A stretch of DNA of 64,000 bases. Origin: Pagrus major. Its lineage: Eukaryota > Chordata > Actinopteri > Spariformes > Sparidae. The position numbers and the translations under genes are program-made. Shown here one piece after another: positions 43,641 through 57,800 of this stretch; within the stretch, counting starts at the first letter, position 1; the number at the start of each line of letters is the position of its first letter. The notes beneath the pieces are model-generated. The model was not told where the DNA came from. It did no database searches and was given only the letters and a program-made list of their open reading frames with translations. The stretch is from positions 19,757,171 through 19,821,170 of the forward strand of contig NC_133227.1 of assembly GCF_040436345.1 (NCBI RefSeq), in the 5' to 3' direction.

Positions 43641-46590
43641 AACAGTGAACTGGTATTGCGGCAAAAAGAGAAAATTATCCATCTGGCAAATTGGCCCTAT
43701 TTCTACTTCTTTTAATCTTGCAGTGTTGGAGATTCAGGTCTGTTTAGGCACATTTTTGCCCATGATAACAGTTTAAAAATATACATCCAAACCCACACAC
43801 TAACGTTGTCCTGAGAACATCTTGTGTGGAGTATCTAACAGGCATTTGTTTGAATTCAGCTGCACTGACCCTCCAGTAGCAACCAGTTTTTTTGTCCAGA
43901 TGTGTAACTGCCGAATTATAATACATGTTGACTAGAAAAGAAAGCAGAACTGATGTTAAATTGGGTTTGAGCAGCACATCGGTCAGGTTCATAACGCCTT
44001 TCCTGAAGAACCTTTTTTTTAGATTGAGGATGTAATTGACCAGACGGTCTTATGAATATGTTTCAGGCTGGATTCACTGAGCTGACAGGTTGAGTGCTTC
44101 TAAAGCGATTATACACGATCACTCTTAAGTGATGTATAATTTTTGTCCCTCTCAAGTTTGGGTCATGGGAATCTTTGATCTGGAAAAAACCTGATTAAAC
44201 TGCAGGATAAGCATGTCACTTAGATTATGTTGCAGTCCCATTAACTCTGTAGCGATGCCTACTTGTTGGTTTTGAGATGTGAAGAATTACTACAGGGTTC
44301 ATTTGTAGTCCACACAGGCCTTCCTGTTCAATTCTGACAGTTTGCTTAATTTATGATGGAAATTAGCAGTCTGTGGTTATGCGTGCTTGCCAGGAGGGAT
44401 AGCCGAGTGTGAATTTTTGACATGACCTCGTTAACAACAGGGTAGAAATACACTGCAGTCGTCCAAATGTTTCAGCAATTTAAATTTAAATATATGACTC
44501 GGCTGTTGTCTTGAAACAGTTTGCCATAATGAACCTTTCTTGTGTTTTCTTGCTTGGCCCAGGCTCTCTGTATGTCTCAAGGTGTACACAAACAAACGAA
44601 GATGGAACAAACAAGTCCCGCTCTCAGGAGTTGAAAATATCCTAGAGTTTTTGTTTAAAGGTTGGCATTTGCCTCTAAAACATTGGAATAGAAGTAATTC
44701 ATCTCTTTCTAGTTCAGTTTTGTGTTCAGTTGCATCCTGTGTGAAAAAGAAAAGTGAATGCATTCACATCTTTCTTTAATTTTGGGTAATTCTCAGTTGA
44801 ACCCAGGTTTTTGGTATATTTTCTGACTGAAGGAGAAGAGTTGAGTTTTTGTTGGTTTTGTACATATTTGCATTTATAAGCAAGAGGAATGGCAGCATTG
44901 TTAAGCCAATGACGTGAAAACAATCTGACAAATTCTACGTAGATTTCCAATTGGTTTTTGAGATTTTTGACATTTTCTATCGTTGGCTTTAATTCCGGTC
45001 CCATCAGCTGCTGTCATTGCCTCTGAAACCAGAAAGTTGAGCTAGTTTTCATACCTGAAAATGTACAACTTGGTACTCTTGTAAATACTAAAAACCTTAT
45101 TTTAAACTGAAAAGGAAATGACGACCAATATTTGGTTGAACGGGGAAAACATTGACTGTTAATGCTAAGATGAAGTGATTGTATTTCTTCCTAAATGGTT
45201 TGAGATAGCGAGTAGACAAGATGAAGTAGGACAGTTGTGTACCAGTATGTTTAAAAAGGAAAAATAAAAAAAGAACAGGTGACCCGTTTGTGTGGCAGTG
45301 GCTGGAAAGGATTACCGTCATGCTTGTAGCATGTAGTGAGTGCTGGGGTGTATGAACTAAACACGCTATAAAAACACATTTGAAGTGAAAGAGAAAGCAG
45401 TTTTTCGCCGTTTCTGAGTGCAGAGCAGACGCAGGTTTATTTTTTCCTAAATGCAGTGCAGTTTGGTGTGTTGCTGTATTATCGTAGGGTTATTGACTGA
45501 GTGGATACAAGGTGACGGTCTCGGTGCTGCAGGTGAACGTGAAGGTTGTTTTGGATTTAGCAAAGGCCGCAGATTTTTCCCGAGCAGCAGTGAGAAGGGC
45601 CGATGACCTTTTTCCTTTACCCTCTTCTGATCTCACCAGAAACACACGCCTCATTTTGACACAGGATCACTCTGCATTCATTCCACACCTAGACAACCCC
45701 ACACTGTATTTCAACACGGTTCATTGCATTACTCAAGTAAAGCAGACTCGCACGTGCAAATTATACCAATGCACACCTGATTCCACCTGTATTTTATATC
45801 ACTTGCAGTAGCTGTTCCGTTCGTGATTGTCACTCATTTTTCTTATTCGCCACCTCAGTTCGTAGTGCTTTGGTTAAGTGACACATAGCCTCTCAAAAAT
45901 ATCCACATTATTCCACCTTCTCCATGTGAACTGTTAGTTGCATGCCTTGTTGTTGCTGCTGCTCCAGCCACCTTCTTCCTCTTGCTGATTATTGCAGCTA
46001 GAGTGGGAGGGAGCCAAACTGAGCCCTTGCCCTGGACGTACGCCACACGCAGCTGTAGCGTGGGATGGGGAAAACAGCAGCGTTAGGCCTGAAAATGCTG
46101 TGGACGATGGGGTGTCCCCCCGCTAAGGTAAACACTCAGACCACACACTCCTGCCCCTCCCCGAAAAACACGCGTACACACTCTCAAACATACACACATA
46201 CAGATACACCTTTGTCCATACTTCCTATTCCTTACCTGTCTTCAGGGATTTTTCTTTGTAAGGATTTTTGGAGATGGATCGCTTGTCATTTTTTTAACAG
46301 GAGATAACCTTTTTTTCCTGCTTTTCCTGATTTTCCTGGTCATATCCCTACATTTACCCCAAGCATACTCTGCTCATACATTCCTGCTCCCAACATACTG
46401 ACCGCTCTCACACACAAGATTTGGAGGACACATCTTTTAGTCTAAATCTGAACCCTTTCCGAAGCAGTCATGTTGTTGTTAGTACATCCCGTACCTAACA
46501 GCCCGTCATTCAAGAGTACCAGGCAATCACAGCCAGAGCTGGACGTGGGACATTTAACTGGGATGGGTTGTTAGTTTTTGTAAATGCGCC
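43641..46590. other. Intergenic or extended rbm14 3' UTR, no gene seen
   Basis: AT-rich sequence. Frames up to 110 codons on both strands lack family resemblance and codon regularity. Confidence 0.4.
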
Positions 46591-46710
46591 CCTGGGGCCA
46601 CTTCGGGGTTAAGTGCCTTGCTTAAGAGCACATCTCTAGGCCCTTCATTTCAGAGTTGAATAACACTGGCTCAGGATCGGTTGCTGGTTCAACGCTCGAC
46701 TCCCCCTCTC
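46590..46710. repeat. Dispersed fish repeat fragment
   Basis: CACTTCGGGGTTAAGTGCCT followed by TGCTTAAGAGCAC resembles a short conserved block of a repeat widespread in teleosts (GGGGTTAAGTGCCTTGCTCA-like). Confidence 0.5.
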
Positions 46711-49700
46711 CCCTAAAACAGCGATTTTTTGATGCCACATTCAACTTGTATGAATGACAATGAACACAAATATCATTTTGTTTTAAATTACATTTTGTCC
46801 TATCTTCTTTGAAATGTTTAATTATCAATAAATGAATTTCAACTGAACCGAAGTTTCTCTGTGTGAATATTTGAAGATGCAAGTTTCACCCTCTTTGAGC
46901 TAATCGAATGAATTGGCGCTTAAAATGGCTCTATGTAACAATTTGTAGCAATTTACATGTATTATTCACTTTTTTATTGACCATATATGAGCAGACGCGC
47001 TCGCCTCTTTCGGTTGCCTAAACAAGCCTGTGGAAGATTTAACATGTTTAATGCTGCTGGACTATGGATTTCTTTGTGAAGGACTCGGGTCGGACTGTCC
47101 GAGTACCTCTCTCTACTCCGCTAACAGCAACAGTAGCTGAAAATAAGAAATGTGGACCGCTAAAATAAACGAAGGACCAGCTTCTGGCGCAACAGAAGTT
47201 CCACAGAGCCCCTTTAAAGTGTTCGTGGAGGAGTCACCAAAAAACTAAGAGCTCAGCATCAGATGACGTTTTATTCCATTTTCTTCCAAAAACATCAACC
47301 TATGCTTTCAAATAAAAACCAGTAATTTGATAACAATCCAAACCTGTTGATAATTCAATCACTTTGATATACAAAAAAAGAAAATGAGAAGAAATCGAAG
47401 GTATGGAACCTCACTCCCTGCTAACAAGACTTTTTCATGGACAGTGCTGAGTTTCATGCCCTCAACAACGATCAACAGTTTACAGATGTTTACTAGAGTT
47501 CTGAATGAATGCAGTATACACAATACTGAGGGTATACTGAGGTAATATGATGAGTAGGTCTATGTACGTAAATAGACGAAAGGGTGGAGCGTGAAACTGC
47601 GTAGACATCATGCGCCTTTCAGCGGGAAAACGACATGGAGATGCAGTTTCTGCCCTGGTAACATGTTAGTCTGGTTTCCAGCTGCCAGATAAGTCTGTGA
47701 AGTAGCTTCAGTGACAAATACAAAGGGACAAATTGTTTTTTTTGGGGGGGGGGAACCATTGTAGAGATCTGCACACTCTTGGATAGTGGTCCTCAATTAT
47801 GGAAAATACAAAACTACAAGCAACCCATTGATGTAAGTACACCTTGAATTAAGGTCATCCATGTCCTTTTTGCAATGTTAGTGCAGGTAGAAGTATTATG
47901 TGTGCTCAGTATTTACATAGATACTTTTTCTTAGTTTTTATTTGACTTCAATAGGAAGGACAATGAGCTGAATGTAAGATAAAATAATAATTTCCCATAA
48001 TAGTAAGTATATAGTTCCCATAATTAAGCTGTTTTTCTCCACTTCTAATTCTGAAAGACTCGTCCGAGGACGCTCTTTGGAAAGATTGCTTTATAGCTTG
48101 TATGTTGGGTTCCTTACATTAATTTAGTAGGGGAGATAGAAATTAAAGACAGATGTACTCTTGATTATGTGCTACAAAAATAAAAGTGTACTGACTACTG
48201 AGACATCACTGACAGACATGGAGATACTAAATTTAGTCCTAAATCTTACCCATCTGCACTGTAACAGTAGGGTTAAAAACAGTGTCATTGTTCTCCAAAC
48301 CCCTTGTCCAGGTCTGTTTCAGTTGTCTCAAAAATAAAGTTGAAGCTTCTTCCAAGCCTGGTTTCAGGAAACCAGTCTGTGCTTTAGAGGATGACTGGGA
48401 AAGAATAAGTCCAGTTGATGGCAACAGACAGGACAAGACTGGGCAAACACGTTTAAAACACCACACAATATGGACCAGACCAAACACGTATTACAGTACT
48501 TTGACTTCCAATCACAACCTCCCATGATGCTGCTGGCATAGTATGAAAAAGGAGCGAGCATTCAAACACACGTATTGAAAATAGCAACGCTTTAATAAAG
48601 AGCGATTTTACAAGACTGCAATGTCTAGCTAGCTAGGTGATAACTGGCATTGACATCCATGGTGTTTTACAAAGATGCAGTTATGGTAACTGGGTTTGAA
48701 GTTTGATGGGTTACTTGCAAGTTGCATTTCTGCATGCGAGGCAGCCTTCAAACAGTTACGGACCCTCCATTGTAAAACAGTTGATTATGAATGTCAATGA
48801 ACGTTCATGTCAAGAGGTAAGTAAAAAATCTCATGGAGAAATTTCCTTAACAATTCCAAACACACCGGTAAGTGAGAGTTCACACAATGGTCATGCTTTT
48901 ACCGGGCACACAAGCCAATAAAAAGACGACACTTAATCATGCAAAAAAAAAGACAGTTTCTTTGTCTTTAAAAATAAAAGAACAAAAAAAATCCTTTTGG
49001 GTTCTGATATCATCCATCCGTAGTGACCTTGAATAAGAAGAAGCTGCGCTTTGATGATGACTTTGGTGCAAAAAAATGTTCCTGTTGTCGAAGAGGACAG
49101 ACCCTGTCCTGTCCACTTCCTCGATGAAGACACTCTTGGTATAGACCAGTTGTGATAGTTTACCCCTGACCCTCCCGCCCCCAGACCCCACCCCCTTCCT
49201 CCTCGAGATGGACACAAACATCACAAACATCAAACCCGCCCACCCACCCATCCCTGGATGATGACACCTTCAAAATACAACCATTCAAACACAGATACAG
49301 CAATAAATTGTCCCACGTACAGTACGTCATCCAATGGGGCTTCGATCACTTTACAGAGAGAGCACGTCTATAAACACATGAACGGCATTACCTATATACA
49401 GAGGACACATTAACAGTCAGAGGTTGGCCCAGGATGGATCGAGCTGCGTCGTGGGAGTGAAGTGCATGATGAGAAGAGCATTCAGCTGACGGAGAAAGAC
49501 AAACCACTGGAACGACGAGTAATGGAGGAGTGTGGAAACGACAGTTTTCCAAAGGAGATATCCAAATGTCAGTTGGCCTCTTAATTAGTAACGTCAGAGA
49601 ATATCAGCCTGCTTGGTAACGATTTCTAACTCCGAAGTCTCGCTCTGCTGGTAGTAGAGTCGTAGCTGCAGGGAGATTGGTTTTTGCGTAGCCAGCAGTT

Positions 49701-51850
49701 ACAGTTCAAGGGTGAATTATAACGCCACCATGCAGTCCAAATTCTCTTGACGATTTTGTTTGGAATTGCCGGCGTGTGCAGCTCCAGCTCTCTGGAGAGA
49801 TTCGCCTCAGGATTCGCTTTGAGACTCCAGGTCCGATGACTACTCGGGGCTTGTTTTTTGCGTTTTCAGCAGATGAGTGATCCTAGAGCCACCTTAATTT
49901 GACGTTGGGTTGTACAGACTGAGACACGGATACAATTACACTCACTGCTAAGTTAGTACTACCAGCTCACTAGAGACCTTTCATCTCTTAACCGAGGAAC
50001 ATGACCCTGTTTATCTCTATGGGAAGGCATGTGCACACAAACACACATACAGTACATGTACATAGAACAGACACAATCAATAGAAAACGACTTCATCCCC
50101 AATCGATTATTGCCCCTTTCAACTGTACATCCCAGCAATGATTTTAGGTTTTTGTGCAGCAGAGCGTTTGTCCCCTCTTCAAAGGTTTGTGCTATATATA
50201 TATATCGTCTGTCTGTGGGTCTGACTTGACCTTGGATATGCCAGAAAAGCCACAATTAACATTTAACGTCTCATTAAAGCCTCCGTGTCTGGCTGTCTGA
50301 ATTAATCTGTATGTCGCCACTGCGGGCATTACTAGAGTCGTGATCGACAGACATTACCCCTCCGTTGCTTTCCGACAGTCTGGTCCTCGTTTGAATCCCC
50401 CAACTGCCCTTTAGCTGTCCTGCCCATGAATGTTAACACTACATTAACAAACCCCCTCCCTACGTTGGCAATGTCTTTAAATCCTCCAAGCGGAGGTGAG
50501 ACATAAGCTGCATGTTTAAAGGACTTCACAGGAGACTCATTTTGGACAGGACGAATGCTCAGGACAGGGAGGACATCAAACAGTTGGGACTTGGACCATT
50601 TCTTGATTGGCTAGACTGAAAATTGCCCACTTACTAATATCCTCTTACTGGCTCTCAGTGCATTTTTCACTACTTTTAGAGCAGTACGGGTTTAACAGAA
50701 CATGTTAAAAAAACAAAACTGCATTCTGTACAGAAACCTGATAGACACATATGAAGTACAACACGACAGCAGGAAACAGCTTCTAAACAGCCTACAGATG
50801 GGTGGAAAAGACAGTAACGAGATTGCATGATATTGCACAGCTGTAGAGGAGCAAAAAAACAAAAGAACAAAATACACAGTGTGTACAGCACGTCCCCAAG
50901 TAGCAAAGTTAGTGTAAGAGGTTTACATCCAAATGCGATGCCTGGGTCTGGCTCAGTGCTTTCATCAGTTAGTTCCAGTGCAGTAACACGTTGGTACCTG
51001 GCAACACAGCAATGACATCAGGTACCGAAAGAGAAACACATATAGTACATACAGCCACGTCCATCCACACTCGACACACACAAAATTATCGTTCCACGCC
51101 GGGTTCTTGATGATGAAGTTGGCAATTAAGAACAAATGGGAGCTCATAAAAAGACTCAAACGGTAATGTCGATGCAGCACACTGAAATGTAGAAAAAGGG
51201 ACACACTCATTCAAATCAATTACATCTGACATCAGGTGATGGATGACACACAACACGGGGAACCAATCTGAACAAGATGCTAAAATCACCTACACAGACA
51301 TACACCCTTGGCAAAGTTCACATTGAGTAAAGTGCCAGCAAACAATCCAATCAGAGAAAGAGACGCGTGTCCTCCGAGTTTGACTCAGTTGTGGGATGGA
51401 GAGGGAAGTGGGTTAAGTTTGTTTTATACAGGAAATTATCGGGATGAGGTGGTTAGGAAGCGCCATCTGCACTTCCGTAGAGCTGTCAGTCTTCGTAGCG
51501 TCATCACAGGTCGTAATCGCCGTTTGAATTGGCAAATCAAACAGAGGATGAGTGGGACTGATGCGGAGCGTCTGGTGCCCCGGCATAATACAGATTCAAA
51601 GACAGAGAGATCAGTAGCCACGCGGAGAGAGGAGAGGAGATTAGAGGGTTAGGCCACATGGAAACAGACATCAGCATTTCTTCTGGGCCTCTCTCCTTCT
51701 TCCTCTCCCCTCCCTTTTTTCCTCTCTGTCTTCTTTCTTCCTTCGGCGCTGGATTTGGTTCTGGATTTGTTTTCTTCGACTCTTTCTCTCCATCTACTTT
51801 CCTCTCGCCTTCTCTGTCTCGGCTTTGCTGCCATGGTTACCACATCATCC
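46711..51850 (-). other. Downstream region and probable long 3' UTR of the picalm-like gene
   Basis: No exon is recognised. The picalm stop is at 51851-51853, so sequence to its left is 3' UTR for some distance. A minus-strand AATAAA (plus TTTATT) at 47270-47275 is one possible end; others lie closer to 48 kb. A run of nine G occurs near 47744-47752. Confidence 0.4.
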
Positions 51851-54800
51851 CTACATGAAGTGCATCTGCAGAGGATACGAGGGGGGGGCGGGGGTGGAGG
51901 GAGGGAGAGAGAGTAATTTAGTTCAACAAAACACCTCATCAAGTGTTCAGGCATCTATTGACGAGCATATTACCTGCCGCAGTGCCAGGAAAACAGCTTC
52001 TAGGTAATCGTGAGTGCTACGTACGCAATTATGTTACCCCGCGATGTTTTGAATAATTGGTCAAAATACTTGTTTGTTCTGATCGTCTTGTAGCTGCAAG
52101 ACTGTGTGAAAAACACTTGCTGGTCAATTATTATCATCTGACAACATGATTCACCCTCCGTCTTGAAGGGATTGCAGTTTGACCGCAGCCAATTATCATT
52201 TTTAAGAATAGCTGTGAATGAGGGCGTTAGTTGTTACAGAAGCATACATAGAGCTCTTCTGCTGTTATACTTCATGTCTAGAAATATATAGAAGTCCAGC
52301 ACATTTCAGTCATTTTGTGAGTAAATAATTTAATGTACTCTTATTTGATCGACCCAGTTTTTTGCCTTCCTTATACTCCAATTAGTATTTTCCCTTTGCA
52401 GATAATTAGCTATAACCCCACAGCTACTACTTCCCTCTCAGCAACACTTTCCAAAGCATAAAAGAAAAGCGCAGCCCAACGTTCAGTCAAGTTTCAATTT
52501 CGATCGTCTCCCCTCTCGCCTCCTTTACTGCCTCCTGAACACGTCTACATTTATTGGGAGATAAACTGTGATTTCCTGAGAGATTGCTGAAGGTATTTAT
52601 TAGAGAAGAGCTTAATTTTTATGTGGGCAAGTAAAGAAGAAAGAAGAAAGCTTCAGGTCGTACTGACAAGCGTGTGGTGGAGCACGAGTCAGTGAGCTTG
52701 AAATGAAAGTGTTTCTTTAATAACAGTCTATAACTCATAATCTCAAACGAAGATTTTAAACGCAATTCTACCATTAACCTCCACTGTAGCTGATCTTAAA
52801 ATTCCCCTTTGTGATGATAGATGGTTCAATAATTTGCCATGTATGTGTGGAACAAAGAAAAGTACACTAAACTACACAAGCAAAAAAGGCCCAGATATGC
52901 ATGTTATACCATCAACTGTGATCTTAAAGTAGTATTAAAAAGGCAGATAATTAAAGAAATATATCCTTTTTTGCTTTCTTGCCAAAAGTTGCACTGAAAG
53001 ATTGATACCATTCTCATATGGAGGACCACAAGTGTCATAGAAATAGTAATAAAGCATTTAACTAATTGTACAATGAATTGAAACAATAATGAATTACTTT
53101 GTAATTTAGTCTATTTATTAAAAGATTAATATCTTGCGGTCCTCCATACTCTCATGTCTTCAAACTGAAATACACAGTCAGCGATTTGCTCAGCAAAATG
53201 ACCAGTCCCTTTGTGGTGGACCGCTGTCTGGGTCCACACCCAGACGCTATCCTATCTGGACCATGACTGATACATTTTTGGGAATTATTACATTCTGATG
53301 AGAGCATTGCTATTTTAACTGGTGCAGCTTTTCTAGCCTTTACGGCACTAGCAGCCCCGGAAACTCAGAGACCAATCGCATGTGTTGTGAATCAGTCACA
53401 TGGCGCCACTACATGACGGCATTATAAAACAGAAGTCTGTGAAACTGTTTTCAGGACACGTCAAACTGCAAACAAGGTCAATTATGACCGTTACATTATA
53501 AATTTTTGATCCGCGGAGGTTTCATATTTCATATTTGTCCTCAAGCCGAGGAAACTAATCTAAAAATCAGTGACATCATTACAATGTCAAGTCCAGAGCC
53601 TGACCCAGACTTGATTTATGGGGCCAATACTGATATTAGGAACAAAAAAAATGAAGAAAAAAAAAAAAAAACGGGACAGAGAAAATAGACGAAAACAGCG
53701 AAAAAAGTGCTTTTAACCAAGAATGGACTCTTATGTGTTTATTCTTCCCTCGGGCAGTTCAAAATTGGCATGAGTCATATCCAAGGCCATGGCGATTATG
53801 AAAGGCATCGATGCCACTACCAGACAGCACAGAGCATGTATTGAGCAAACACACACAAATCTGAACTGAGGGCATCGAAAATAAAATATTTTTTATGGCA
53901 CTGAAGTTAGAAATTGATGTTCTGGATCTTTGCTTTGAAAATTTTCCCTTACTTAATTTCTTTTTTTTAAAAATCCTGCTGTTATGTCAGTTTCATCTTG
54001 GACGTATAATCCAGTAGCCTCATGTCTGCCAGTAGCCAGTTAGCTTAGCTTAGCATAAAGACTGCAACCAGGGTGAAACCGTTAGAGTGGCTTTGTTACA
54101 TCTTGTTAGTTTAATCCACAAGTCTAGAAACGACAATATGTGGTTTGTGCGAGGAGGACTACTCTGAGTATCCTTTTGGACGGAGCCACCGCGGATGTTT
54201 CCAGTCTGCATGCTGAGCTAAGCTAAGCTAAGCTAACTGGCTGCTGGCTGTAGCCATGCAGTGAATACACTGGACAGATATGAGAAACTCTTAGCAAAAA
54301 AGCAACTACAGTGTGTGACATATGCACTAATACATGTATGTGTGTTACCTGTGTCCCCGGGATGGGCCCAAAAGGATTGGTGGGTCTCAGGACAGGCTGG
54401 TTGTACATGACAGGCTGTGGGGGCATCATGGGAACGCCCCCCATCTGATGACTCATCTGAGGAGGGAGCTGGTCGGAGGACAGGTTAGGAGCAAAGAAAA
54501 AAATAAGATTTAGAGTCGATTAATCCCTGCAGAGAACGAGTGAAAGCTTTCTGAGCTCAGACGGCTCCTTACCATTCCATACACAGGCACTTGGGGTGTC
54601 GTCATAGGAAAAGCCACTGGTGCTGGAGCCTGTACAGAAAAACAGAAGGACACAATAGACCATTTTCTGGCTGAGCTACAGTCTTATCTAAAACTGAAAG
54701 TTGATTGCAAACATAATCCCGATACTGTCGGTCTCGTGTCTAACCTGTCAAAGATGCGCCCCAAACAAAGACAGAAATGTTTTGACTTTCTTAAACATTT

Positions 54801-57800
54801 GCATGTAGGAAGACACCTAATCCCCAGCAACAAAAGGAGGTGCAACATTTAACATAGATGAATGGAGGAGGCAGATTGGCAGCCTGTAATAACCACAAAA
54901 GGATGAAACAACAATGCAAAGGCAAAGCAAAATAATTCCCCTGATGATTCATGTATCATACAATACAAACAGCCCGGTAATAAAAGTGGCACAAATACAG
55001 ATTTTGAAAAATCAAAGCAGAGAGGATGAAATCAGGTACAAAAAGAGGATTGAAAGAGAATAAAAGTACTTACATAGCCAGTATAGATCATCCCATTCTG
55101 TGGAGAGTTACAGAAAAAGAGAGTTACAACAATAACAGCCACGCTTGTGCAGAGAAGATAAACCCGACCTCTGCCCATTCCTCATGTTGCCATCGCTTCT
55201 ACTTTCTATTCAGGCCGTGCCGCCGGCTTTCCGAGCCATTTGCTGAATAAATGAGCGGTTTGAGTTGAGAGGTCAATCAGTCGAAAATGTAAAAGATGAG
55301 ACCAGATTGAATGGAAGAGACGTGGAGATAATTAGAGTGCAGCACAAAAGGACACATTGAGGAGCTCCTTCAAAAGCCCCGAATGCAGCAGAAAAAGTTA
55401 CATTTGGCCGACAGGTATGTTTGATGAGTTACACTCTAGAATGAGATATCGTATCATTAAGAGGAACTGACTCCTGACAAAGTGATGGATGACACCGAAA
55501 TGAATGCACATTACCAAATTTCTGCTAGAGTAGTCCAGATCTTTTTTTACACGGAGACGTTAATGTTAAGTTGATTTTGCTGTAGTCAGTTTGTTGCTAC
55601 CAGAAGATTTCTGGAGTAAATCATGACGTTAGAACGGCAACAATCAGCCGATAGTGAGAAGATTAATCTGCAGCAGTTCTGGTAATCGATTCATTCTGTT
55701 GGTCATTTTTTAAACCAAAAAACTGCCAAATCTGCCGATTGGAGACTTTTCTGCTTTTCTCTATTTTATTTATCATTGGAAACTGATAATCTTTTGTTTT
55801 TTTGTCAAAACAAGAAATCTGAAGATGATTACTTGGCCTTGAAAACAAAATGAGTAAATTTAAAAACAATATACAAGCAAAATACAGCAGAATATCAAAA
55901 TAAGTTATAATAATAGTAATATTTTTTGTTTCAGCCTGCTACTGTACGTAGTCAAATTCATGCACGTTGCGCGTGATAATGTCATCCGTGATTAGTTATG
56001 TGCTAAACTCAAACTGTGGTGGCAAAGACGGTAAGCGGAGGCAAAGTGAAAGCTTCAAACACACAACAAACGTGGCTCCAAATGGGAACTGTCGCAAAGA
56101 CAAGTGTATAGAATATTTTGAGTTAGACATCAGTGAATCCAGCATGAGTGTTATAGGCCACTTAAAGCAACATTATGTAACTTTTCACCTTAAAATATCA
56201 GCTTTAAAATCATTTTGATGGTACAGTGTCTTGTAACAGGGTGAACAGTGTCTCTGTCTCAGCCACTCGACCCCCCATCACTTGTTTCTGCACTATGTAA
56301 CTTCAGTGAGAGGGAAGGATCACAGCGTTACATACATGTTTACTCAAAACATAACATTGTTATGACGTAATGAGTTTTGTTTGTAGTTAGCACCTACATC
56401 AAGTCTGACAAACTGTTACACATCTGGGATTAATAGTTAATAAATATATGGGACTTGTGTTTATGACAGTAGTGTTGCACTCAGAAACCGTCTAACTGCA
56501 CAAAGGGCAGATTCCTGCATAATGTTGCTTTAAGCAGCACTGCTGAAGTGCTACAGCAGCTGCTAACATTAGCAGAAAATGGTGTAAATCAGTAAGCTGA
56601 AGATTATAGAGGTAGTTCATTAAACAGTAAACAGTGGACCAGCTGATTAATCAGTAAATTAATGTAATCGTCTGATTCATCAATAACAAAATCAATCATT
56701 TGCAGCTCAACATGACAATAACAAGATGTAGACTTGAAGTTCAGTGACTTCGGGGACTCAAAGGTTTATTAATCTAAACTTTAAAGCTCAACCACATCAC
56801 ACAGGTGTTTTTAATTACTCTGGCTAATTAAACCCTTAGTCATGTTGAAGTTGAACTGGGGATAACATGATGTCACTGTACTAATAATAAACTAGTGGTT
56901 GCTATTTGGTCATACTGGAGCAGCAAAGGCAGTGAAACCCACTTAAAAAGAGTGCAGGTGGCAAATGAGGCTGATGATCGAACCGAGGCACGTCGTGGAG
57001 ACGCTGTGGTAAACTTTAATTTCATCTTTCGCAGCTTTTAAGTGTCGGCAGAGACGCTGCAGTGCCCTTTGCTTTTGGATTCCACCACAACAAGCTGGTG
57101 TGAAATGTGCTCATAAAATGTCACTCAGAGGTGGATTTATAGGATTTTTAAATTATTTTATGAGTGCTGAATTATATCGTTCTTCTCGTTTACATCAGAA
57201 TCATGACTTCCCTGTTAATGTTCTCATCTTTTAATCATGAAAGCGAAGCACTTTGTAAAGTCTGTTTCAATATGAGCTTAACGATCAATCACTGATCATC
57301 CCTCTGATGTTTAATAATGATGATTGAGATCACCGTGATGACGGTTTACAGGTACATGTGCAGAGTCCATAAATAACCACAGCCGCGGTACTGACAGCTG
57401 TTCTGATGCTGTTGGAGAACCTCGGGTCTAATGAGTGGTGGAGCGGGCACAGACATTGACATGCAAACGGATGTTTAAGGGCGTTTCTACATCAATTTAT
57501 GGATAGTTTTGGAAGTGGAAAGCTTGTGCATGTGCGCCCGTTTCCACAAAGAAAGCTTCATAAGGCTGATGAACAGAACATGCACTCATACATCTGTCTT
57601 TGTGTGTACACGGTGAATCTACACAGCAGTTTCTTGTGTGTTTGCTGAACTGCAGTGGAGTGAAAGTCACACCAGACGGGTGCAAATCAGCACTGTGCGC
57701 CCAGTGATAATGGTATTTAATTGTCCTGCTCATAACTAACTAGGAAAATGAGTGAGCTGCAGGGATTAATTTGTGCCGGATCCTCCCAGAACAGAATCCA

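Noticed and set aside
51308-51954. 114- and 101-codon frames around the picalm last exon
   Set aside because: They lie in 3' UTR or purine-rich intron sequence; the true coding part here is only the 15-base MHFM-stop exon end.
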